Assembly (NCBI RefSeq): GCF_007743815.1
Contig: NZ_CP036265.1
Span: 4,223,823 to 4,287,822 of the forward strand
Direction: 5' to 3'
DNA from: Alienimonas californiensis
GTDB lineage: Bacteria; Planctomycetota; Planctomycetia; Planctomycetales; Planctomycetaceae
Length of the DNA: 64,000 nucleotides
Positions within the stretch are counted from its first letter, which is position 1. Each line of letters begins with the position of its first letter. The translations under genes and the position numbers were made by a program. Under the pieces are notes generated by a model. The model had not been told where the DNA came from and did not search any database. It was given only the letters and a program-made list of their open reading frames with translations. This document shows positions 25,854-33,791 of the stretch, piece by piece.

Positions 25854-27367
25854 TTCGCCACCGCCATCGCCTGTTGCAGCGCCTCCCGCATCACGCCCTC
25901 CGGGGCGGGGGAGCCGGTGAACAGGGCATATTGGGCCTCCGCCTGACGGACGAACATGTCCGCCCCGCCGACGATCCGGCAGTCGCGTTCGGCGGCCTGC
26001 TTGAGGAACAGCGTGCGGTTCGGGTTGTAGATCGTGTCGAACACGATCGCCTGCGGGGGGAAGCGGTTCTCCGGCAGGGGCGATTCGTCCATCTTCGGCC
26101 ACATGCCGACGGGCGTGCCGTTGACGATGATCTCAAAAATGCCCGTGCCGCGGTTCGGCCAAGTCTGGACGACGCCGCCGAACTCGTCGACCAACGCCCG
26201 GGCCTTCTTCTCCGTCCGCCCGGCGACGGTCACGGCGCAGCCGGCGCCGGTGAGGGCCGCGACGACCGCCCGGGCCACGCCGCCGCTGCCCAGGACCAGA
26301 ACCTTGCGGCCCGTCAGCGTGGCGTGCTTATCGGCCCGCCGCATCTCCGCGAGCAGCGAACCGAGGGCGGCGTCGTGATCGGTGTTCGCGGCGTGCCAGA
26401 CCGGGGCGCTCTCTTTGGCGCCGGTGACGGTTAATGTGTTCGCCGCCCCGATCCGACGGGCCGCGTCCGTGGCGCTGTTCTTCCCGCCGGAGGCCAACGC
26501 CAACGCGGCGGCCTTGTGCGGGATCGTGACGCTGAACCCTTCGAAGCCCATCGCCGCCAGGGCGGGCAGGGCCGTCGGGAACTCCTCCGCCGTGACCCGC
26601 ACCGGGAGGTAGCATCCGTCGAAACCGGCTTCGCGGAAGGCGGCGTTGTGCAGTTGCGGAGAGAGGCTGTGTGCGACCGGATCGCCCAGGACGCCAAAGA
26701 ATTGCGTCGTCTTCTTCACCCGATGAGCCCGATACGCCGTCCGCATCGTGGCGAAGTCCGGCAGGCCGGGAGCGATGGTGCGTTCGGCACTGAACGAGGC
26801 GTAGGTCCACGGCGCCCCCTTCGCACAGCACATCACTCGGCTGGCGAGGCCGAACTCGCCCATGCAGAAGGCGACCGTCGGCTTCGTCGCCGTGGCGTAG
26901 AGGCTCAGAACGCGGGCGTTGTCAGCGATCGACTCCGCGGTGGTGACGAGCTTGACCACGTCAGCGTCCGCCGCGGCGAGCTGCTTGTAGAGCTTCGCCA
27001 GTGCTTTGGCGTCCGGCGTCGCCTTCATGTCGTGGTGACTGACGACCCGCTTCGCCTTGCCGAACCGCGGCACCTTCGGGGCGACGTCCCCTTCCAGATC
27101 GACGAACTCCGGCTCAGCCAGAATTGCCTGTCGGAGGAGCGCCAGCCGGGCCTCCTCGGTGCCGCTCCACCGCCCGCCGTCTTCGCGGCGCCGGCAGGTG
27201 AGCACCACCGGGGTGGGGCGATCGGCGATCAGGGCGGCCACGTCGACCGGCCCCTTCAGCCAATCCAACCGCAGTTCGACCAGCTTGGCGCCGGCCTCGG
27301 CCAAGACGGCGTGCTCCGCCCGCATGCGGGACGGGTGGCTGCGGGCGATCGAAACGCACAGGGGCAT
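25850..27367 (-). CDS. aroDE: bifunctional 3-dehydroquinate dehydratase (type I)/shikimate dehydrogenase
   Basis: A 505-residue fusion. Residues about 1-225 are a type I dehydroquinate dehydratase: the catalytic His is in RVVSHHDMKATP and the Schiff-base Lys in ADADVVKLVTTAES. Residues about 228-505 are shikimate dehydrogenase: GVLGDPVAHSLSPQLHNAAFRE binds substrate, TIPHKAAAL carries the catalytic Lys, and LGSGGVARAVVAALTGAG is the NADP-binding loop. The fusion catalyses two consecutive steps, dehydroquinate to dehydroshikimate to shikimate; the order DHQase-SDH is as in plants and planctomycetes. The shikimate kinase of the next step follows in the same operon. Confidence 0.93.
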   Translation of the reverse strand: MPLCVSIARSHPSRMRAEHAVLAEAGAKLVELRLDWLKGPVDVAALIADRPTPVVLTCRRREDGGRWSGTEEARLALLRQAILAEPEFVDLEGDVAPKVPRFGKAKRVVSHHDMKATPDAKALAKLYKQLAAADADVVKLVTTAESIADNARVLSLYATATKPTVAFCMGEFGLASRVMCCAKGAPWTYASFSAERTIAPGLPDFATMRTAYRAHRVKKTTQFFGVLGDPVAHSLSPQLHNAAFREAGFDGCYLPVRVTAEEFPTALPALAAMGFEGFSVTIPHKAAALALASGGKNSATDAARRIGAANTLTVTGAKESAPVWHAANTDHDAALGSLLAEMRRADKHATLTGRKVLVLGSGGVARAVVAALTGAGCAVTVAGRTEKKARALVDEFGGVVQTWPNRGTGIFEIIVNGTPVGMWPKMDESPLPENRFPPQAIVFDTIYNPNRTLFLKQAAERDCRIVGGADMFVRQAEAQYALFTGSPAPEGVMREALQQAMAVAK

Positions 27368-27411
27368 CGGGGGAGAATCCGAGTTCGCGGAGCGGGCCGC
27401 AAGTGGAGCGA

Positions 27412-29295
27412 TCAGCCCATCCGGCCGAACTGCCGGTCCAGATCGTCGCGGGAGAGGGTCAGGGCGGTCGGGCGCCCGTGCGGGCAGTGATGGGCGTCGT
27501 CGACGAGGTGCCGGGCGGTCAGCAGGGCGTCGATCTCCTCCGGGCTCAGCCGCTGCCCGGCCTTCACGGCGGCCTTGCAGCTCATCATGTGCAGGAGCGA
27601 ATCGAGCAGGTCCCGGCGGTCCGGCGTCTTGGGGCTGTCGGCGAGGGCGTCCGCGGCGTCGGCCAGCACCGCGGCCGGGTCGGCCCGCTTGAGTAGCACC
27701 GGGAAGCCGTTCAGGAGCACCGTCGTGCCGCCGAAGTCCTCCACCTCGAACCCCAGTTCGCCCAACGTCTCCGCATGCTCCAGCACCGCGGCGTGCCGCT
27801 TGGCGTCCAGTTCGATCGACTCCGGCACCAGCAGTCGCTGGATCTCGACCCCCTCGCCCAGCACACGGCGGCGGAGCGTTTCGTACATCACCCGCTCGTG
27901 CAGCGCGTGCTGGTCGATCACCTGTAGGCCCGCGTCGGTTTCCAGCACGAGATACGTATCCAGCACCTGCATCGCCCGCGTGATTTCCGGCGGCGACCGC
28001 TTCTCGACCGGCCCCGCTTCGCCGTCGCCGCTAGGCGGCGCGCTGCGGGGTTCGCGATCGAAATCGGGTTCGAGGGCTTGCTCTGAAGTCGCGCCGCCTA
28101 ACGGCGACGGCGAAGCGGGGGGAGGGGGGGAAGGGGCTGGAACCGGTTCGCTTTCGGCTTTCATCAGGGCCGCGCGGGCCCAGTCGGCGAAGCCGTCGGC
28201 GAGTTCCGCCTGAGTCTCGGGCAGGGAACGGGGCGCCGCGGAGGCGTCCGGCTCCCGGCCGTTCCGCTTCGCCGGGTCGCCGGGGAGGTGGAAGCGCTGC
28301 TCGAAGTCGCGCTTCAAAAACTCCGTCCGCAGGGTGCCGAGGAGTTGGCGATACAGGCTGGAGCTGTCCCGAAACCGCACCTCGCACTTGGTGGGGTGCA
28401 CGTTCACGTCCACCGCGTCCGGCGGGGTCTCCAGAAACAGGAACGAGATCGGCTGCCGGCCGATCATCACCAGCCCGCGGTAGGCCTCGGAGAGGGCGTG
28501 TTGCAGGCTGCGGTCGGTGATCCAGCGGCCGTTGAGGAACAGGTACTGCCCCTTCCGGCTGCTCTTCGCGTCGCCGGGATGGCCGGCGAAGCCCCACAGG
28601 CGGGCGACGTCCGATTCGCTTCGCACCGGGATCAGGCGGTCGGCGATCTGCGAGCCGAAGAACGTCGCCAGCCGGTCCCGCACGTCGGCGGCCGGCGGGA
28701 GGTCGTAGACCACTTTCCCGTTGTGCCGCAGCGTGGCGTGCAGGCGGGGGTTCGCCAGGGCGACGCGGGTGAACTGCTCCGCGAGGTGGCCGAACTCCGT
28801 GGCGTGCGTCTTCAGAAACTTCCGACGGGCCGGCACGTTGAAGAACAGGTCCCGCACCTCCACCGTCGTGCCCAGCGGTCCGCCACGGGGGGTGACGGGG
28901 GTGAGCGTGCCGCCCACGGCGCTGATCTCCGCGGCGAGTTCCTGCCCCTCCGGCCGACTGCGGAACCGAAACCGGCTGACCGACGCGATGCTCGCCAGCG
29001 CCTCCCCGCGAAAGCCCATCGTGGCGACGGTGAACAGGTCCGCGGGGGTCCGCAGCTTACTGGTGGCGTGCTGGGTCAGGGCCAGCGGGAGGTCCTCCTC
29101 CGGCACGCCCTCGCCGTCGTCGGCGATGCGGATCAACTCCGTCCCGCCGGCGGCCACGTCCACCTCGATGCGAGTGGCGAGGGCGTCGAGGCTGTTCTCC
29201 AGCAGTTCCTTGGCGACCGACGCCGGGCGCTCGATCACCTCGCCGGCGGCGATCTGGTTCACCACCTCCGGGGCGAGCGGCTGGATACGGGGCAA
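27412..29295 (-). CDS. mutL: DNA mismatch repair protein MutL with endonuclease motif
   Basis: A 627-residue MutL. The N-terminal GHKL ATPase motifs are present: LLENSLDA (residues 31-38), IADDGEGVPEEDL, and MGFRGEALASIASVSRF. The C-terminal dimerisation domain has DQHALHERVMYE at about 461-472, the metal-binding motif of latent-endonuclease MutL proteins, plus SCKAAVKAG and CPHGRPTALT. The protein therefore should nick DNA in the methyl-independent mismatch repair type. The linker between domains (about residues 375-435) holds a duplicated palindromic DNA element that adds in-frame peptide, see 28012-28120. It is 44 bp upstream of aroDE in the same direction. Confidence 0.94.
   Translation of the reverse strand: MPRIQPLAPEVVNQIAAGEVIERPASVAKELLENSLDALATRIEVDVAAGGTELIRIADDGEGVPEEDLPLALTQHATSKLRTPADLFTVATMGFRGEALASIASVSRFRFRSRPEGQELAAEISAVGGTLTPVTPRGGPLGTTVEVRDLFFNVPARRKFLKTHATEFGHLAEQFTRVALANPRLHATLRHNGKVVYDLPPAADVRDRLATFFGSQIADRLIPVRSESDVARLWGFAGHPGDAKSSRKGQYLFLNGRWITDRSLQHALSEAYRGLVMIGRQPISFLFLETPPDAVDVNVHPTKCEVRFRDSSSLYRQLLGTLRTEFLKRDFEQRFHLPGDPAKRNGREPDASAAPRSLPETQAELADGFADWARAALMKAESEPVPAPSPPPPASPSPLGGATSEQALEPDFDREPRSAPPSGDGEAGPVEKRSPPEITRAMQVLDTYLVLETDAGLQVIDQHALHERVMYETLRRRVLGEGVEIQRLLVPESIELDAKRHAAVLEHAETLGELGFEVEDFGGTTVLLNGFPVLLKRADPAAVLADAADALADSPKTPDRRDLLDSLLHMMSCKAAVKAGQRLSPEEIDALLTARHLVDDAHHCPHGRPTALTLSRDDLDRQFGRMG
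28012..28120. repeat. REPIN-like inverted repeat pair inside the mutL coding sequence (family A)
   Basis: The 31-bp arms 28012-28042 (starts CCCCGCTTCGCCGTCGCC, ends AGGCGGCGCG) and 28090-28120 are inverted copies with 30 of 31 positions identical, separated by 47 bp. A third copy, 30 of 31 identical, is at 54591-54621 between genes. In mutL the arms are translated on the minus strand as PASPSPLGGATS and SAPPSGDGEAG, lying in the flexible linker. Each arm itself contains a short palindrome (CGCCGCTAGGCGGCG). Confidence 0.88.
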
Positions 29296-29337
29296 GGGCG
29301 AGGACGGCGGACCGGGGGCGGGGCGTGAACCCGGATT

Positions 29338-30237
29338 CTACTCGCCGCCCCCGTGGCGGACGGGGATCGGCCCCGGCTCGGCGTCATCCACGACCGGCGG
29401 GGGCGCCGGTTCCGCGGAACGAACGGCCTGCACGGTTCCGGCCGCCGGGACGCCGGCCGCCGGGACGCCGGTCGCCGCGGCCCGCCGGGGCAACGGGCAG
29501 GACGCGCCATGCGCGAGTTCCGCCCGCAGTTCGGAGACCAGTTCCGCCCGGTCCTGAGCGACCTTCGCGTCGTAAGCGGCCAGCACGTTCGCGGCCTCTT
29601 CCCGGCTCGCCATCAGACCCATCACCAGATACTGGCTGATCGCCGCCCCGTAGCAGCACCAGCCGGCGATCCATTCGTTGCGGCGTTCCGGCGGGATGTT
29701 CCCTTCCTTGTCCACGACCCCTCCGACCACGCAGGCCAAGATCGCCAGCACCGGGCTGGAGCGGGCGAGGTGCTGGCAGACCATCCCTTTCAGATAGGCC
29801 GGCATGACCTTCCGCAAACCGAACCAGCCTTTGTCACGGCCGAAGTCCGCTTTGGTCGGCAGCTTCGGCTTGGGGTGGAGCACGGGGAACAGGGCCACGT
29901 CCGGCATCGCCTCGACCACCCCGATGGCCAGCAACAGGCGAAAGCCCAGCGAGATCCAGTCCCGCGGCTCGAATCCCAACTGTTGAAAGAGCAACTGCTC
30001 CATGTTCGCCGTGCACAACAGCAGCAGGGCGCTGGCGGCGAACCACTCCTCCAGGTCCTTTTCCAGCTCCCGGTCGAAGTGCTGCAGGCGGACGGTTTTC
30101 AGCGTCCACCGGAACAGCGGCACCGCGATCAGCCCCACCGCGAACCGGGCGCCCGGCTTGAGGGTGCGACCGACCAGCGGCCTGAGCAGCTCCGAGTTCA
30201 GGATCAGCCGCAGCGCCGTGGGAATGACCTGCCACAT
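29338..30237 (-). CDS. hypothetical membrane protein, 299 residues
   Basis: No family is recognised. The protein begins MWQVIPTALRLILNSELL and has several hydrophobic stretches: ARFAVGLIAVPLFRW, SALLLLCTANMEQLLF, LGFRLLLAIGVVEAM and LARSSPVLAILACVVGGVV, then a soluble helical part (SREEAANVLAAYDAKVAQDR) and a low-complexity Ala/Pro/Val tail. DNA of the tail includes the repeated CGCCGGGACGCC. Codon bias and length support a real gene. It is divergent from the site-2 protease gene with 263 bp between them, and upstream of mutL by 42 bp in the same direction, but a functional link is not evident. Confidence 0.6.
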   Translation of the reverse strand: MWQVIPTALRLILNSELLRPLVGRTLKPGARFAVGLIAVPLFRWTLKTVRLQHFDRELEKDLEEWFAASALLLLCTANMEQLLFQQLGFEPRDWISLGFRLLLAIGVVEAMPDVALFPVLHPKPKLPTKADFGRDKGWFGLRKVMPAYLKGMVCQHLARSSPVLAILACVVGGVVDKEGNIPPERRNEWIAGWCCYGAAISQYLVMGLMASREEAANVLAAYDAKVAQDRAELVSELRAELAHGASCPLPRRAAATGVPAAGVPAAGTVQAVRSAEPAPPPVVDDAEPGPIPVRHGGGE

Positions 30238-30500
30238 CGCCGCCGAGTCTCGCTGCGGTGGGGAAGGGGGAGGTGGGGGACGGGCGCCGCGCCACGGCGG
30301 GGGGAGCTACGCCGCATCCTGACCGGCCAACGGGGCCGGGACAACGTAGGATCAACGCACTCCGGCCCGGGTTGGATCACGCGGCGCCGCGGCGCCGATT
30401 GCGGGGAGAGGGAACGCCGCCCTCCCGGTTGTGCCGGGCCGGGGCGGGCCTATCGTGCCGGCCCCGATCTCTCCTCCTGAGCCAGTGAAGCGCCGCCCGC

Positions 30501-31217
30501 ATGTTCGGACTGCCCACCCCGACGCCGCTGGACCTCCGATTCTCCCTGTTCGGGGTGCCGGTCTGGATCTCGGCGTGGCACTGGCTGGGGGCGGCTTTCT
30601 TCGGCTGGCAGTTCGTCCCGGAGGCCTTTGCCCAGGCAGGCGGGGGGACGTTCGTTTCGCACCTGATCGTCACGATCCTGTGTATCTTCCTGTCCATCCT
30701 GCTGCATGAGATGGGTCACGCCCTCATGGCCCGGGCGTTCGGGATGCAGTGGTCCATCGTCTTATTGACCTTCGGCGGGCTCGCCTACGGCCAGCGGCCG
30801 CCGCGGATTCGCTGGTGGCAGGACGTGCTGGTCGCCCTCGCCGGACCGTTCATCCAACTGCTGCTCGCGCTGGCGCTGATGGTGGGGCTCGCCGCGGTCC
30901 CGGTCTTCTTGGACGGAGGGATCGACTCCGCCCTCGCCCTGACGGCGTTGAACACCCTATTGTTCGTGAACGTCGCCTGGCCAATCCTGAACCTGCTGCC
31001 GATCTATCCGCTGGACGGCGGGCAGGTGCTCCGGGCGGTGCTGGGCCGCACGCTGCGGCGGGGGGCGGAGTTGTGGACCGTCCGAGTTGGTTTCTTCGTG
31101 GCGGTGATGGTGGGGGCGTTCCTGTACGTTCGCTTCCACGCCCTGTTCGCCGCGGTGCTGTTCGGCTTCTTGGCGATGCAGAACTTTCAGGCGATGCAGG
31201 CGTCCCGCGGCCGGTGA
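30501..31217 (+). CDS. M50/site-2 protease-like membrane metalloprotease
   Basis: A 238-residue polytopic protein. The zinc motif HEMGH is in LSILLHEMGHALMARAFGM (about residues 71-89), and the third ligand motif is NLLPIYPLDGGQVLRAVLG (the NPxPLDG-like segment) near residue 166. FGGLAYGQRPPRIRWWQDVLVALAGP is the usual connecting region. These proteases cut substrates within the membrane, often anti-sigma factors or signal peptides. Its small size without PDZ or CBS domains fits the minimal rhomboid-like S2P group. The first helices (AWHWLGAAFFGWQF) are upstream. It is convergent with the vWA gene (31249), 31 bp apart. Confidence 0.83.
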   Translation: MFGLPTPTPLDLRFSLFGVPVWISAWHWLGAAFFGWQFVPEAFAQAGGGTFVSHLIVTILCIFLSILLHEMGHALMARAFGMQWSIVLLTFGGLAYGQRPPRIRWWQDVLVALAGPFIQLLLALALMVGLAAVPVFLDGGIDSALALTALNTLLFVNVAWPILNLLPIYPLDGGQVLRAVLGRTLRRGAELWTVRVGFFVAVMVGAFLYVRFHALFAAVLFGFLAMQNFQAMQASRGR

Positions 31218-31248
31218 GCCGCTCTGGCCACAACGCCGCCCGCGGCCG

Positions 31249-33789
31249 TCAGGCCAGCCGGGAGAGCTTCCGCACGAGCCATTCGAAGCCGAACAGGCCG
31301 ACGATCAGGAACAGCATCCACCGCACATCCCACAGGGCCCGCACGGACTCTTCGACGGTGACCGTCCGCTCCCGCGATTCGATCAGCCCCGGCAGCGTCT
31401 CGGCGGCCTCCGCCAGCGACAGGTAACGGCCGGTGCCGCCCTCGGCAAGGGCGGTCAGCGTGGGCACGTCCTGCCGCACGGTCGCCAGTTCCAACTCCGG
31501 CAGCCGGGCGGTGATCGTCGCGGTCACGTCTGCCGCCATACCGACGTCGTCGCCGTCGAGCGTCAGCGTGAAACGCCCGGCCCGCGGCGGGGTGAAGGGG
31601 GCCTCGAACCGCCCCGGCCGACCCGGGACCGGCCGCAGCGTGAGCGGGCTTCCCGGCGCCGGGAAGCCGTCCGGCCCCTCGACCGTCACCGTCACCGTGC
31701 CCGCCTCCACCGGCTCCCCGCGGGCGTCCCGCAGGCCGACGGCAATCCGCACCGGCTCGCCCACCGGCGTCTCCGGCCGGTCGATCAGGAACAGTGCCGG
31801 CTCGTCCCCCTCCGTGGCCCGGCCCTCCGCCGCGGCCCGGATCAGGTTCGTCCAGAACCGCTCGAACAGTTCCGGCCCCTGGCTCCGCAGCCGCCAGAAC
31901 TCCGAGGTGCCCAGGTAGTACACCCGGCCGCCGCCGTACCGCTGATCGGCGATCAGCACGGTCGCCCCGTCGCCGGTGGTGCGGGGATCGCCGTGCAGCA
32001 TTAACACGGAGGCGAGGTCCTTCGCTCCGCGGGTCGGGAAGGCTCGATAGAAGCCCTCGAACGCCGCCCAGGCGGAGACGTCCCCCGGCCGCTCCGGGTC
32101 GAGGTCCAGCACCCCGGACGCGGCGGCCGCGTCGGTCAGTTCGGGCTGCCAGGGACGGGTGCTCTCGTCGGAGGCTTCCACCAGACTCCGCGCCGCCAGC
32201 CGCACCGGGAGCAGGTTGCGGACCGGCCCGTACAACGCTTCGTCGGTCAGCTGCGGCGTGTAGACGTCGCCGGCGGCGAACACAAACCCGCCCCGCTGCC
32301 GGTCCACCCAGCGGGTGAGGTTGTCCACGCCCTCCGCCGGGATGCGGGACCAGTCGGCGTCCAGGGCCAGCACCACGTCGTAGCGGTCCGGGCTGCTCTC
32401 GGGGCGGGCCTCGCCGGGCGGGCGGAGGGGGAAGTTCTTGGGGAACTCCGCCAGCAGCACGTCGCCGTCCTGGGTGACGCCCGGCAGTTCCGCCGGATCG
32501 ATCGACTGGAGCAGCACGTCCACCTCCGCGGTCGCCTGCCGGGCGAGTGCGGTCTGCAGGAAGCGGTAATCGCGGTTCGGGCCGCCGGCGATCAGCAGCA
32601 CGCTGGTCGGGCGACTGCGGGCGCGGACGACGGCGGAGCGGGCGTTGTCGTCGGCGCGGGCCTCCCGCGTGGCGGGCGGCGGGGTGATCGTGACGGTGTA
32701 GCGGAAGCGGCCGGCCTCGGTCGGTTCCCGTTCGAACGTCACCTCCGCCGACTCCCCGTCGGCGGGCAGGGCGAGGGTGCGGGTCTCCAGCGTTTCGCCC
32801 GGCGTCGTCGCCGGGTCGGACTCCGCCGGCGCCCGGGTCAGGGCGACCGTTGCCGTCTGGCCCGCCAGCCCCTCGGCGGCGAGGAACGCCCGCACCTCGA
32901 AGGGGTCCTGTCGCTCGCGCTCCGGGGCGAACCGCACGTCCGTGGGGGCGGAGAGGTCCGTGACCCGCACGTCCGCCGGCCGTTCCGTCCCGCCGACGCC
33001 CACCGGGTACAGCGGCACGCCGTCCCGGGCGGCCCGGCCGACCGCGGCGTCGGCCCCGGCCCCGGCGTTCTGCCCGCCGTCGGACAGGATCACCGCCCCG
33101 GCCAGCGTCGGACCGCGGACCTGCCGCAGCGCGTCGGCGACCGCCTCGCCCAACCGGGTCTCGCGGCCGTCCGGCTCCAGACGGCCCAGTGCCGCCGCCG
33201 CCTCGCCGCCGCGGAGGGGAGCGGAGACGTCCGGCACGGCGGCGTCCAAAGCCTCGCCCTGCGGCAGTTCCGCGATCAGTTCGGCGTCGGAGTCGAACCG
33301 GAACAGCTGCACCTGATGGCGGCGGCGTAGCTCCTGGATCAGCGACGAATCGGCGAGCGTTCGGGCCACCGCCTCGGCCCGGGTCTCCTCCGCGTCGGCG
33401 CCCGCCGGGTCGGCGGGGAGCTGCATGGACTGGCTCGTATCGATCAGCACCGCGACCCGGCTGGGCCGCACGGCGGTCGTCTGGGTGCGCTCCCGCGGGT
33501 CGAGCGCCACCACGGCCAGGCAGACCAGCACGCCGATCCGCAATGCCAGCAGGCCCGCCCGCAGGATGCGGGGCAGGCGGCGGGTGTCGCGGACGTACAG
33601 CCAGACCGTCCAGGCCAGCAGCGCCGCTCCGACGCCCAGCAGCAGGCTCCAACCCAGCGGGGTGCGGGGCGGGTTCCACTCGGTCGCCGTCAGCGATTCC
33701 AGCGTCGCCCCGGAGGGCGTCGGTCCGGATTGCACGGCCTGAGCCAGCGGGGCGAGGGCCGACAGGGAGAGGGGGGCGAAGATCGTCAT
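31249..33789 (-). CDS. vWA membrane protein with glutamine-amidotransferase-like domain (Bat-locus type)
   Basis: An 846-residue protein. The N-terminus has two membrane segments (LGWSLLLGVGAALLAWTVWLYV and ILRAGLLALRIGVLVCLAVVALD) and then a vWA-like domain with the metal-site motif VAVLIDTSQSMQL (DxSxS) at about residues 105-115. Beyond residue 400 a Rossmann-like domain with LLIAGGPNRDYRFLQTAL resembles the class I amidotransferase-like domains attached to BatA-type proteins. A C-terminal beta-rich domain and a final helix (WMLFLIVGLFGFEWLVRKL) follow. ATG 33789 is used because the frame upstream is inside the next gene. The stop of the upstream BatA-type gene ends 2 bp before. It probably works with the neighbouring vWA proteins and MoxR as an envelope/stress machine. 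Confidence 0.72.
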   Translation of the reverse strand: MTIFAPLSLSALAPLAQAVQSGPTPSGATLESLTATEWNPPRTPLGWSLLLGVGAALLAWTVWLYVRDTRRLPRILRAGLLALRIGVLVCLAVVALDPRERTQTTAVRPSRVAVLIDTSQSMQLPADPAGADAEETRAEAVARTLADSSLIQELRRRHQVQLFRFDSDAELIAELPQGEALDAAVPDVSAPLRGGEAAAALGRLEPDGRETRLGEAVADALRQVRGPTLAGAVILSDGGQNAGAGADAAVGRAARDGVPLYPVGVGGTERPADVRVTDLSAPTDVRFAPERERQDPFEVRAFLAAEGLAGQTATVALTRAPAESDPATTPGETLETRTLALPADGESAEVTFEREPTEAGRFRYTVTITPPPATREARADDNARSAVVRARSRPTSVLLIAGGPNRDYRFLQTALARQATAEVDVLLQSIDPAELPGVTQDGDVLLAEFPKNFPLRPPGEARPESSPDRYDVVLALDADWSRIPAEGVDNLTRWVDRQRGGFVFAAGDVYTPQLTDEALYGPVRNLLPVRLAARSLVEASDESTRPWQPELTDAAAASGVLDLDPERPGDVSAWAAFEGFYRAFPTRGAKDLASVLMLHGDPRTTGDGATVLIADQRYGGGRVYYLGTSEFWRLRSQGPELFERFWTNLIRAAAEGRATEGDEPALFLIDRPETPVGEPVRIAVGLRDARGEPVEAGTVTVTVEGPDGFPAPGSPLTLRPVPGRPGRFEAPFTPPRAGRFTLTLDGDDVGMAADVTATITARLPELELATVRQDVPTLTALAEGGTGRYLSLAEAAETLPGLIESRERTVTVEESVRALWDVRWMLFLIVGLFGFEWLVRKLSRLA

Positions 33790-33791
33790 GG

